Positions 26,076-33,431 of a stretch of 33,431 nucleotides of DNA are shown one piece after another. Positions within the stretch are counted from its first letter, which is position 1. Each line of letters begins with the position of its first letter. The notes under the pieces were generated by a model, which saw nothing but the letters and a program-made list of their open reading frames with translations, was not told the origin of the DNA and ran no database searches. This stretch comes from an uncultured Bacteroidota bacterium (GTDB lineage Bacteria; Bacteroidota; Bacteroidia; Flavobacteriales; Flavobacteriaceae), in the NCBI GenBank assembly GCA_902635965.1, contig CACPQA010000017.1, positions 1 through 33,431 on the forward strand, read 5' to 3'. The position numbers and the translations under genes are program-made.

Positions 26076-27026
26076 TTATTTAACTATAAACTTTTGAAGA
26101 TGCACAGGGAAAATCACTTTTGTGTCGGGTGAAACTTCTCTTACTTTGTTTCGGAAAGGGACTAATTTATTTTCAATACTAACTTCTTGAGAAAAACTGT
26201 AAGGCATTCTGAAGTTATCCCAGTGAGTCGGAATTACTATTCTAGGGAAACCAGTTACAGTTAACAATCTTTCATCATATTTATACATGTTAAATCTAGA
26301 AAGATTAACTCCAGCTAATAATATATCTGGGTCAAGACCTTCAATTTCTCTTTCGATAAAGTTCATAGACCCCATGGTCAAAACTTTTTGATTATTTATC
26401 CTTAGCATAAACATTAATGATCCCCCTTCAATAAATTGATTTATCCTCAAGGGTGCCACAACTTCTCCAGCTTTGTAAGTTTCTGAACTGAAGTAATGTT
26501 TATCTGCTAATGCAGAGTGTATTCCAGGGATTACACGAACAGAGAATCCATCAAATTGATAATCTTCTCCTCCTTTTACAGTGTAAAGTTTATCTTTTTT
26601 TACCCCGTAGGCTTCCAATATAGAAATAGTTGTTTCTGTTCCAATAATTTTGGCACCTGTTAATTTTGCAATAAAAGGGACATCAGCAAGATGATCAAAA
26701 TGAGAGTGATGAATAAAAATAAAATCCGCTTTTTGAATAATTCTTTTAATTAATATTGTATCCGATTCGTATATGTCTGTCCTTTTAAAACTTTTTCTTT
26801 TGTCTTTAGTGTCTGTATCAGAATTTTTGTTATCCGAAGGAAGTTTTATTGAGGACTCACCTAATTTTATTCTCGAAATATATGGGTCAAGTAAAACTGT
26901 AGTTTTGCCATCCGTAATTTCAAAACCAGCCGTTCCAAAATATCTAAATTCTAGTGGGCCTTTCACACCTTGCGATAAAACATTAAAGTGAAACCCCATC
27001 AAAAAAAACAAAATTAATTTTTTCAT
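26076..27026 (-). CDS. Exported metallo-beta-lactamase-fold hydrolase (UlaG-like)
   Basis: A protein of about 316 residues starting at ATG 27024-27026 (the TTG one codon before it is less likely). MKKLILFFLMGFHFNVLSQG is a signal peptide, so the enzyme acts outside the cytoplasm. The mature part begins EFRYFGTAGFEI with VLLDPYISR, as in the UlaG/YtnP-like branch. The metal site HxHxDH is HSHFDH (His107, His109, Asp111, His112), with later GIHSAL and IPTHWDNFRMP supplying further histidines. A charged insertion (about 55-85) separates the first strands from the metal motif. UlaG relatives hydrolyse lactones or phosphodiesters; the substrate here is unknown. It lies 5 bases after the FG-GAP gene and is surely in one operon with it. 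Confidence 0.87.
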   Translation of the reverse strand: MKKLILFFLMGFHFNVLSQGVKGPLEFRYFGTAGFEITDGKTTVLLDPYISRIKLGESSIKLPSDNKNSDTDTKDKRKSFKRTDIYESDTILIKRIIQKADFIFIHHSHFDHLADVPFIAKLTGAKIIGTETTISILEAYGVKKDKLYTVKGGEDYQFDGFSVRVIPGIHSALADKHYFSSETYKAGEVVAPLRINQFIEGGSLMFMLRINNQKVLTMGSMNFIEREIEGLDPDILLAGVNLSRFNMYKYDERLLTVTGFPRIVIPTHWDNFRMPYSFSQEVSIENKLVPFRNKVREVSPDTKVIFPVHLQKFIVK

Positions 27027-27031
27027 CAAGG

Positions 27032-28201
27032 CTATCTTTTTTTATTTATGTAATAATAGTTCAAATCATCCGAATTACTTTCAATTATGTCCAAAAAAGA
27101 GTCACCATTTATGTCAAAGGCTTTAATATCATAGGTGTTAAAATTTTCTTTTTTAATTGATTCTTTTTTCCATCCCTTTTTTCCTAGATTGAAAAAAACT
27201 GAGTTAGGACTTTTTGAGTTCCCTACCACTATATCGAGGTCTCCATCATTGTCAAAATCTCCAATATCAAGAGAGTAAGATAAATCATTTCCTTTATCAA
27301 ATTGATCGGATGTATTGTAGTTCAAACTTTTATTGCCGTAAAAAATTGTGTTAGGAGCATTGATATTAGCACAAACAATGTCATAAAAACTATCATTATT
27401 TATATCGGCAACTTCAACTGCTCTAGTATTTTCATTTTCACTTCCAAAAGCAATTTTTTTATTGAAATTTAATTTACCATCATTTAAATAAATAAAGTTT
27501 TGTTGGCTATCTCTATTTGCTAAAACTAAATCAATATCTCCATCAAAGTCTATATCAATTGCCTCAACATCGATTGTTGAATCTGATTTTGAACCAAAAA
27601 ATAAAACTTGATCGAAATACCCATTTCCATCATTTAAACATATTTCATTTACATGACCTCTATTTGTAATGAGAATATCTAAATCATTATCTTGGTCGAT
27701 GTCTGACAACACAATGTTTCTTGTTGGTGAGTTCATGCTTCCAAAATTTCCTTTAAATTTAAAATTCCCTAAACCATCATTTTCAAAAATTTTGTTTGGA
27801 GCTCTATCGTTTCCAACAGCTATATCTAGATCCCCATCGTTATCAAAATCACCTAATTCTGTTGAATAACTGGTACTACTCAAGGTGCCCAAATTCTTTG
27901 AAACTGTAAAAATACCACTACCGTTATTGAAGAAAACCTGATTCTGTGCCGGCCAGTGTCTTCCGTTTGCAACAACGATATCTATATCTCTGTCACCATC
28001 AATATCTCCTAAATCCAAGGAGGCTGTTTTTAGCTTTAAATCACCAAGTACCAAACGATTACTTGATTGGAAACTACTTTCAGTTTTATTTGACTGAGAA
28101 GCACATTCAAAAATGAAAATTAGAAAAAAGAAAATTTTTAAAATCTGTTTAGTTCTGTTCAACATGTTAATCATAAAAAAATTAAATAAATTCATTTTCA
28201 T
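27032..28201 (-). CDS. FG-GAP/VCBS-repeat exported protein, seven-bladed propeller type
   Basis: A 389-residue exported repeat protein. Seven Ca-binding-like repeats of about 45-50 residues are seen: DIDGDRDIDIVVANG, DFDNDGDLDIAVGND, DIDQDNDLDILITNR, DIDFDGDIDLVLANR, DINNDSFYDIVCAN, DFDNDGDLDIVVGNS and DINGDSFLDIIESN. This fits a seven-bladed FG-GAP beta-propeller as in integrin alpha chains. The N-terminus is hydrophobic, with KIFFFLIFIFECASQ perhaps a lipoprotein signal (Cys preceded by Glu is atypical). Met13 (28165) would give a more normal signal peptide than the first ATG at 28201. It precedes the UlaG-like hydrolase by 5 bases. A surface binding role is likely, the ligand unknown. Confidence 0.87.
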   Translation of the reverse strand: MKMNLFNFFMINMLNRTKQILKIFFFLIFIFECASQSNKTESSFQSSNRLVLGDLKLKTASLDLGDIDGDRDIDIVVANGRHWPAQNQVFFNNGSGIFTVSKNLGTLSSTSYSTELGDFDNDGDLDIAVGNDRAPNKIFENDGLGNFKFKGNFGSMNSPTRNIVLSDIDQDNDLDILITNRGHVNEICLNDGNGYFDQVLFFGSKSDSTIDVEAIDIDFDGDIDLVLANRDSQQNFIYLNDGKLNFNKKIAFGSENENTRAVEVADINNDSFYDIVCANINAPNTIFYGNKSLNYNTSDQFDKGNDLSYSLDIGDFDNDGDLDIVVGNSKSPNSVFFNLGKKGWKKESIKKENFNTYDIKAFDINGDSFLDIIESNSDDLNYYYINKKR

Positions 28202-28255
28202 TATGTTAAATTAAGAAGACATCTGTTATTCAATTTAGTCATATATTTATCAAAT

Positions 28256-30661
28256 ATGTATAGATATTCATTTATAATTTTTGTGTTGATTTTTTTTAAT
28301 TGTTCTGACAATAAAAACAAATTTTCAACTAGTAAAAAATATGTCAACGATATCTCAGAAAAAGTTGAAATTTTCAGGGATAATTGGGGTATTAATCATA
28401 TATACGCGGAGAATCAAAACGATTTATTTTTCGCTCAAGGTTATGCCGCAGCGAAAGATCGCTTGTTTCAATTTGAGATATGGCGAAGACAAGCATTGGG
28501 TAATTTATCAGAAATCTTGGGATCTAAAGAACTTGACAGAGACATTGGAGTTAGATTATTTAAGTTTAGAGGGAACATAGATGATGAATTAAATCATTAT
28601 CACCCTCAAGGTAAACAAATTATCGAGTCTTTTGTAAATGGGATTAATGCTTATATTGACGAGATTCTAAAAACTCCAAAAAAGCTTCCATTACCATTTA
28701 AAATGTTGGGGATAAAACCTCAAAAATGGACTCCAGAGGTCGTGATATCTAGACATCAGGGATTATTAGGGAATATTGGACAGGAGCTTCAAATTGGCAG
28801 AGCAGTTGCAATTCTTGGCGAAAAAAAAGTTAAGGAACTTTTATGGTTTCACCCTAAAGAGCCTAAAATAGAACTAGACAAAAAAATAAATAAACAGTTA
28901 TTATTTGAAAACATATTAAAGCCATATTTTGATTTTAGAAAAGATGTTAAGTTTGAAAAAGAAGACCTGGTTGAAAGATATCAAAATAAAGAATTATTGG
29001 GAATTGCTAATTTCATAAATGATAAAGCTGAAGATTCTCTACAAATAGGGAGCAACAACTGGGTTGTTAGTGGTTCAAAAACCAAAGATAAAAATACGTA
29101 CATGGCAAACGACCCTCACAGGAAGGTTGCGGTACCCTCCCTTAGATACATGGCTCATTTGATTGCTCCAGGATGGAACGTTATAGGAGGAGGTGAGCCT
29201 GAAATTCCTGGGATATCAATAGGACACAATGAATACGGAGCTTGGGGACTAACCGTTTTTAGAACAGACGGTGAGGATTTATATCAATACAAATTAAACC
29301 CTAAAGATCCGTCTAAATATTGGCACAAAGGTAAGTGGTTAAAATTTAAAGTTATTGAAGAGGAGATTCCAGTAAAAGGAGAAAGTCCAAAAAAAATTGA
29401 ATTGAATTATTCAATTCATGGCCCAGTTACATATATAAATAAAGAAAAATCTGTTGCGTTTGGGGTTCGATGTGCATGGCTTGAAATTGGAGGATCTCCA
29501 TATCTGGCCTCTCTAAGAATGGATCAATCGAAAACATGGGAGGAATTTAGAGAAGCTTGTAATTATAGTAATATCCCAGGGGAAAACATGATATGGGCAG
29601 ATAAAAATGGGAATATAGGTTGGCAATCAGTAGGGATCGCCCCAATAAGAAGAAACTTTAGTGGATTAGTACCTGTACCCGGTGATGGGAGTTATGAATG
29701 GGACGGATATTTACCTATTATTGAGAAGCCACATATAAAAAATCCAGCTAATGGATTTTTTGCAACTGCAAATCAAAATGTAATTCCAACCGATTACAAA
29801 AAATGGGATGCAATCGGATTTTCATGGTCTGACCCTTACCGAGGAGAAAGAGTAAATCAAGTTTTGTCTGAAAATGATTCTCTAACGATGAAAGATATGA
29901 TAAATCTGCAGGTAGATGTTACTTCACTACCAGCTAAAAAACTGATTCCATATTTAGATAATATTTATTTAAATGTTGAGCAAAGAGAATTAAGAAACAT
30001 ATTAAAAAATTGGGACTATAAACTAACTCCTTACTCCGTTGAGGCATCTATTTATGTGTTTTGGGAAAATAAAATTAAAGAAGAAGCTACAAATACTTTT
30101 GTTCCAAAAAAAGCCAGACCATATTTGAGGAGCATCCAACTTAAAAGAATAATTGATATCCTCGCCAATCCCACCGAAGTTTTCTTTGGTAAAAACCCTA
30201 TTAAGGCAAGAAATAAATTTATTAAAAAAACATTTGAAGAAGCCGTAATGGATTTAAAAAATATGGCTGGAAATGAAACTTTGAATTGGGAATATGGTCA
30301 AAAAGACTTAAAACATATAACCCTTACTCATGCTTTAGGTTTAGTTTCTAACAGTAATTATTCTGATAGTTTAAACCTTGGACCTCTTCCAAGAGGAGGT
30401 AATGGATACACGCCTAATTCTACAGGTAACAATTTAAATCAATCTAGTGGAGCTACCTTTAGAATAATAACTAATACTGGGGACTGGGATAAGGCTGTGG
30501 GGACCAATTCACCTGGGCAGTCGGGTGACCCTAGTAGTCCATTTTATAAAAATTTATTCAAATCTTGGGCTCAAGATGAATACTTTCCTCTTTATTATTC
30601 TAAGGATAAAGTTTTGACCTCAACTTATAAAAAAACCGTTCTTTTACCAGGGTCAAACTAA
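28256..30661 (+). CDS. Penicillin acylase family lipoprotein (Ntn amidohydrolase)
   Basis: An 801-residue Ntn-hydrolase precursor that would split itself into alpha and beta chains and cleave amides such as N-acyl amino acids, acyl-homoserine lactones or beta-lactam side chains. A short signal with FIIFVLIFFNC suggests lipidation at Cys16. The alpha chain has VEIFRDNWGINHIYAENQND and AAAKDRLFQFEIWRRQALG. The beta chain should begin at Ser266 in QIGSNNWVVSGSKT, the autocatalytic nucleophile, followed by MANDPHRKV and the oxyanion-side NIPGENMIWADKNGNIGW. Later GGNGYTPNSTGNNLNQSSGA and SPGQSGDPSSPFY match the family. The Stealth-like gene begins 6 bases after its stop. Substrate unknown; the surface or periplasmic location fits nutrient or signal hydrolysis. 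Confidence 0.93.
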   Translation: MYRYSFIIFVLIFFNCSDNKNKFSTSKKYVNDISEKVEIFRDNWGINHIYAENQNDLFFAQGYAAAKDRLFQFEIWRRQALGNLSEILGSKELDRDIGVRLFKFRGNIDDELNHYHPQGKQIIESFVNGINAYIDEILKTPKKLPLPFKMLGIKPQKWTPEVVISRHQGLLGNIGQELQIGRAVAILGEKKVKELLWFHPKEPKIELDKKINKQLLFENILKPYFDFRKDVKFEKEDLVERYQNKELLGIANFINDKAEDSLQIGSNNWVVSGSKTKDKNTYMANDPHRKVAVPSLRYMAHLIAPGWNVIGGGEPEIPGISIGHNEYGAWGLTVFRTDGEDLYQYKLNPKDPSKYWHKGKWLKFKVIEEEIPVKGESPKKIELNYSIHGPVTYINKEKSVAFGVRCAWLEIGGSPYLASLRMDQSKTWEEFREACNYSNIPGENMIWADKNGNIGWQSVGIAPIRRNFSGLVPVPGDGSYEWDGYLPIIEKPHIKNPANGFFATANQNVIPTDYKKWDAIGFSWSDPYRGERVNQVLSENDSLTMKDMINLQVDVTSLPAKKLIPYLDNIYLNVEQRELRNILKNWDYKLTPYSVEASIYVFWENKIKEEATNTFVPKKARPYLRSIQLKRIIDILANPTEVFFGKNPIKARNKFIKKTFEEAVMDLKNMAGNETLNWEYGQKDLKHITLTHALGLVSNSNYSDSLNLGPLPRGGNGYTPNSTGNNLNQSSGATFRIITNTGDWDKAVGTNSPGQSGDPSSPFYKNLFKSWAQDEYFPLYYSKDKVLTSTYKKTVLLPGSN

Positions 30662-30667
30662 AGTGTG

Positions 30668-31663
30668 ATGGATTCCAACATTAAATCAAAGATTTTAGTT
30701 GACGCTGTAATCACATGGGTTGATGGATCAGATAAAGGTTTAATCAAAAAAAAGGCAAAGTACTTAAAAAGTGAAAAAGAAAGTAAAATCCAAAATGTAA
30801 AAACTAGGTACAACCAAGTAGGAGAGATCGAATTCGTAATAAAGTCCATAATCAAATTTGCTCCATTTATTAATAATATTTTTATTGTAACTGATGCCCA
30901 AAGTCCCAAGATAATTGATGAGTCAAATAGTTGGAGAAAGGAGTACAGAGATAAATTAAAAGTGATAGATCATAAAGTAATTTTTAGAGATTTTATTGAA
31001 TTTCTTCCAACATTTAATAGTACAACTATTGAAACAATGCTGCATTGCATTCCAAATTTGTCAGAACATTTTATTTATTTCAATGATGATATGTTTTTAA
31101 TTAAGCCAACAAAGATTTCGGATTGGTTTAAAGATGGGACACCAATTGTCTCTGGTAAATGGAAAAAACTCCCCCAAAAAATTTGGTATTACCAATTGAA
31201 ATATTTGTTGTTCCCTTGGACTTTAAAAAGGGCTGGTTTTAAATATTCTCAGGCTCATTCAGCACAAATAGCGGGATTTAAAGAAAAATATTTTCTCACC
31301 CATCACAAACCAAGACCGCTTTTGAAGTCTCACTTTTTTAATTACTTATCAAAGGGGAAAAAAGATTTAATAGATCAAATAAAATATAGATTTAGAAATT
31401 ATAAACAATATTATTCTTATTCTTTAGTTTGGCACAAGGCCATAAATAACCAATCTATTATTCTAAAAGAAAAAAATGATTTATTGGAAATACATCGCCC
31501 ACATAAAATAGGATTTAAAAAAGTCATTTCACTTTTAAATAAAAATGAATCTGACAATTCGGTTTTTGCACTAAACATTCAAAGTTTAGATCTTGTAAAT
31601 GCTAGTGATTTAAAAATTATTTTGGATTGGTTAAAAACTAAAACCAAAATTAATTTGAAATGA
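30668..31663 (+). CDS. Stealth-family sugar-phosphate transferase
   Basis: A protein of about 331 residues from ATG 30668 (a GTG one codon earlier is possible). It has the Stealth conserved regions: CR1 VDAVITWVDGSDKG near the N-terminus; CR2 with EIEFVIKSIIKFAPFINNIF, IVTDAQSPKII, LPTFNSTTIETMLHCIPNLS and FIYFNDDMFLIKP; and CR3-like KPRPLLKSHFF. The family includes bacterial capsule hexose-1-phosphate transferases and human GlcNAc-1-phosphotransferase, which form phosphodiester-linked sugars. It has no signal peptide, so cytosolic or membrane-peripheral action is likely. It lies 6 bases after the acylase gene rather than among capsule genes. The 3' end overlaps convergent nnr by 14 bases. 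Confidence 0.88.
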   Translation: MDSNIKSKILVDAVITWVDGSDKGLIKKKAKYLKSEKESKIQNVKTRYNQVGEIEFVIKSIIKFAPFINNIFIVTDAQSPKIIDESNSWRKEYRDKLKVIDHKVIFRDFIEFLPTFNSTTIETMLHCIPNLSEHFIYFNDDMFLIKPTKISDWFKDGTPIVSGKWKKLPQKIWYYQLKYLLFPWTLKRAGFKYSQAHSAQIAGFKEKYFLTHHKPRPLLKSHFFNYLSKGKKDLIDQIKYRFRNYKQYYSYSLVWHKAINNQSIILKEKNDLLEIHRPHKIGFKKVISLLNKNESDNSVFALNIQSLDLVNASDLKIILDWLKTKTKINLK

Positions 31664-33158
31664 TGACTTTTTCTAACGCCTTAAATGCACTTGACAAATT
31701 TTCAGTTATATCAGATGCGATCAGAGAATTAACATGTGATTTTTTTTCAGCTATATCAGCTGACAAACCGTGAAGGAAAACTCCAGAAATCATTGCATTG
31801 AACGGTGTATAATTTTGAGCTAAAAGCCCTGTTACAATACCTGTTAAAACATCTCCTGAACCTCCAGTAGCCAAACCAGAGTTTCCAGAGGTATTTATAT
31901 ACAGATTCCCCTTTGAATCAGTCATTGTTGTATAGGGACCTTTTAAAACAATATTTAATCCATATTTTTTACTAATTCTCCTTTGCAGCATTATCTTTTC
32001 ATTTGAGTTTTCAAAGTTTCCAGCAAACCTTTTGAATTCTCCAATATGAGGAGTTAAAATAGTCTCTTTTGGTAATTTTTCAAATAAATCTTTATCCTTT
32101 GATAAAATATTTAAACCATCAGCATCAACTACAATTGGATAATGCACCTCACCAATTATCTTTTTAAAAATTTCAATTACTTGTTTCGAGATTCCAAGAC
32201 CTGGTCCAATTCCAATCACTTTGTATTTTTTTATTTCTGCACTAATGGAATATTGGTCTTTAATGATAATATCAGATGTCATTGCCTCGGGGAGCGATTT
32301 GTAAATAAATTTTTTCGTTTTTTCATCACATAAAAAAGTGAGTAATCCAGCCCCACTTCTAAACAAAGACTTCCCACATAATATAGAGGCTCCATATTTA
32401 CCCTCACTTCCTGCAAATAAAAGGGCATGCCCAAAGTTGCCTTTGTGTACTACTTTTTCCCTAGGCTTATATATTTTGGCAATCATGTTTATATCAATTA
32501 ATTCACCAACTCCCTCCATACATTTGTATTCAGAATTATCTAAACCAATATCCAAGATTTCTACATTTTTAATTTTGTCTAAGTATTCACTGAAAAAAAA
32601 AGTAAGTTTTGGAGCATGAAAGGTTAAAACCATATCTGGGATGATATGATTTGATGAGAAATATGTATCTGCTGAAATACCAGATGGAGTGTCAATTGAA
32701 ATTATTTTTTTTTTAAGTGAATTAACAATATTTATAAGCTTTAAATACTTGCCAGTGACTTCTCTGTTAAGGCCTACGCCAAAAATACAGTCAATAATCA
32801 CACCTGAAAAATCAATTAATCTTAAGTTATCAAAATCTATTTTTTCCAAATTTACCCCAATACTTTTTGCATATTTGAATTGATGATTGAATTCAGGAGA
32901 TCCAACTTCATTCGTATAGTATACCTGAACCTTATAATTCTTCGTCATCAATTTACAGGAAAGTAAGATTCCATCTGCTCCATTATTTCCATTTCCACAA
33001 ATAATTGAAAATTTTTGATTTTTTTTATAATTATTTAGTATCCACTTTTCGACTGCTAGAACTGCATCAGACATTAAATCAAGTGGTGTTATATTTTTAT
33101 TTTCTGTTGTTTTGCTATCGAGTTTTTTGATTTCAGAATAGCTTAAAAGTTTAGTCAT
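31650..33158 (-). CDS. nnr: Bifunctional NAD(P)H-hydrate epimerase/dehydratase
   Basis: A protein of about 502 residues from ATG 33156-33158 (a TTG three codons earlier, 33167, is less likely). It repairs damaged NADHX and NADPHX. The N-terminal YjeF_N epimerase domain (1-210) has GNGNNGADGILLSCKL, FGVGLNREVTGKY and SIDTPSGIS. The C-terminal ADP-dependent dehydratase domain (about 225-500) has GHALLFAGSEGKYGA, VIGIGPGLGIS, VVDADGLNIL, ILTPHIGEFKRF and the ribokinase-like SGNSGLATGGSGDVLTGI. This fused form is the usual one in bacteria. It begins 12 bases after the knot-type repeat gene on the same strand, so both are probably on one message. Confidence 0.96.
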   Translation of the reverse strand: MTKLLSYSEIKKLDSKTTENKNITPLDLMSDAVLAVEKWILNNYKKNQKFSIICGNGNNGADGILLSCKLMTKNYKVQVYYTNEVGSPEFNHQFKYAKSIGVNLEKIDFDNLRLIDFSGVIIDCIFGVGLNREVTGKYLKLINIVNSLKKKIISIDTPSGISADTYFSSNHIIPDMVLTFHAPKLTFFFSEYLDKIKNVEILDIGLDNSEYKCMEGVGELIDINMIAKIYKPREKVVHKGNFGHALLFAGSEGKYGASILCGKSLFRSGAGLLTFLCDEKTKKFIYKSLPEAMTSDIIIKDQYSISAEIKKYKVIGIGPGLGISKQVIEIFKKIIGEVHYPIVVDADGLNILSKDKDLFEKLPKETILTPHIGEFKRFAGNFENSNEKIMLQRRISKKYGLNIVLKGPYTTMTDSKGNLYINTSGNSGLATGGSGDVLTGIVTGLLAQNYTPFNAMISGVFLHGLSADIAEKKSHVNSLIASDITENLSSAFKALEKVIISN

Positions 33159-33170
33159 AGCATTCAATTT

Positions 33171-33431
33171 TTAATACAGAAGATGAACCTTTTCTTTATT
33201 TCTCCAGCCGCTTTGAGAAGAGTATTTAGTAAAAAATATTTTTAAATCACTTTGTGATGCATAATCTACAAAGTAAATTTTTTTGTCTGCCTGAGATTGG
33301 TATTTTACGAAAAACCATTTACCCTCGTTTTTAATAGCCTGGGATTGATATTTAACTTTAAAAACATTAAGGTCTGCTTGAGAAGAGTATCTGGTTACAA
33401 ATACTTTAATATCTGCCTGAGAGGCATATTT
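33171..33431 (-). CDS. 7(1) septoil-knot-type repeat protein, C-terminal 86 residues (cut by window edge)
   Basis: An open frame enters from the right edge and stops with TAA at 33171-33173. The 86 visible residues divide into six units headed K/R/D-Y-x-S-Q: KYASQADIKVFVT, RYSSQADLNVFKV, KYQSQAIKNEGKWFFV, KYQSQADKKIYFV, DYASQSDLKIFFT and KYSSQSGWRNKEKVHLLY. Most units are 13 residues long and end in alternating hydrophobic residues, so each is a short beta strand plus turn. I recognise the YxSQAD repeats and the terminal SGWRNK...HLLY as the family Pfam calls Septknot (7(1) septoil knot; DUF6150, I believe), predicted to form an extremely knotted chain. The biochemical function is unknown. 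The start codon is outside the window. nnr follows after 12 bases. Confidence 0.78.
   Translation of the reverse strand, partial: KYASQADIKVFVTRYSSQADLNVFKVKYQSQAIKNEGKWFFVKYQSQADKKIYFVDYASQSDLKIFFTKYSSQSGWRNKEKVHLLY

Noticed and set aside
27032-28201. Tandem DNA repeat or CRISPR-like pattern in the FG-GAP gene
   Set aside because: The recurrence is at protein level (Asp-rich Ca-loop motifs every 45-50 residues); the DNA units differ and there are no spacers.
33171-33431. CRISPR-like or minisatellite array at the right edge
   Set aside because: The repeated CTGCCTGAGA-like words are spaced by multiples of three in one open frame with conserved protein units, so they are coding repeats.

Overview
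This looks like a chromosomal segment of a low-GC member of the Bacteroidota, most likely a marine-type flavobacterium (Flavobacteriaceae or close kin). The evidence is a gldE-gldD gliding pair behind mutY-ssb, a SusC/SusD outer-membrane pair, an atpD-atpC pair apart from other ATP synthase genes, an epsilon subunit with only its beta domain, a YpdA-type flavoprotein, and promoters of the Bacteroidota form (TT[G/C/A]-N19-TAnnTTTG). Coding density is very high. No gap between genes exceeds about 170 bases, and many neighbours overlap. I see no tRNA, rRNA, CRISPR array, insertion sequence or phage gene.

Layout. 1-1375 (minus): ypdA-like flavoprotein followed by glycerate kinase, cut by the left edge. 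1545-2609 (minus): an acyltransferase. 2722-4516 (plus): atpD-atpC. 4513-7087 (minus): HU protein, a 29-residue ribosomal-type basic protein, RNase G and RecX, with a terminator-like hairpin between the last two. 7200-10526 (plus): mutY, ssb, gldE, gldD. 10556-13059 (plus): BASS-type transporter, thiolase and a small exported protein, all overlapping. 13054-13921 (minus): a small lipoprotein and an ArsC/LMW-phosphatase-like protein. 14019-16675 (plus): 3-hydroxyacyl-CoA dehydrogenase, etfB, etfA. 16767-21080 (plus): SusC and SusD homologues, ended by a perfect palindrome. 21123-28201: an exported tandem alpha-beta-barrel protein (minus), a PLP-dependent Thr/Ser dehydratase (plus), a 1002-residue BNR/Vps10-like propeller, a UlaG-like metallo-hydrolase and an FG-GAP propeller (all minus). 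28256-31663 (plus): a penicillin-acylase-family lipoprotein and a Stealth-type phosphotransferase. 31650-33431 (minus): Nnr, preceded 12 bases upstream by a repeat protein that I read as the 7(1) 'septoil' knot family, cut by the right edge.

How the genes work together. The left half is mostly housekeeping: ATP synthesis, DNA repair and replication, nucleoid and RNA turnover. Thiolase, hydroxyacyl-CoA dehydrogenase and ETF supply part of a fatty-acid or C4-CoA oxidation route, but no enoyl-CoA hydratase or acyl-CoA dehydrogenase lies here. The right half is rich in envelope and exported proteins. The SusC/D pair has no glycoside hydrolase beside it; its neighbours (acylase, PLP dehydratase) fit amide, peptide or amino-acid scavenging better than polysaccharide use, but that is inference.

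I found no clear new multi-gene defence or biosynthetic system. The most unusual items are the edge-truncated knot-type repeat protein, the hairpin between rng and recX, the conserved but little-noticed 29-residue gene, and several short exported proteins of unknown function.
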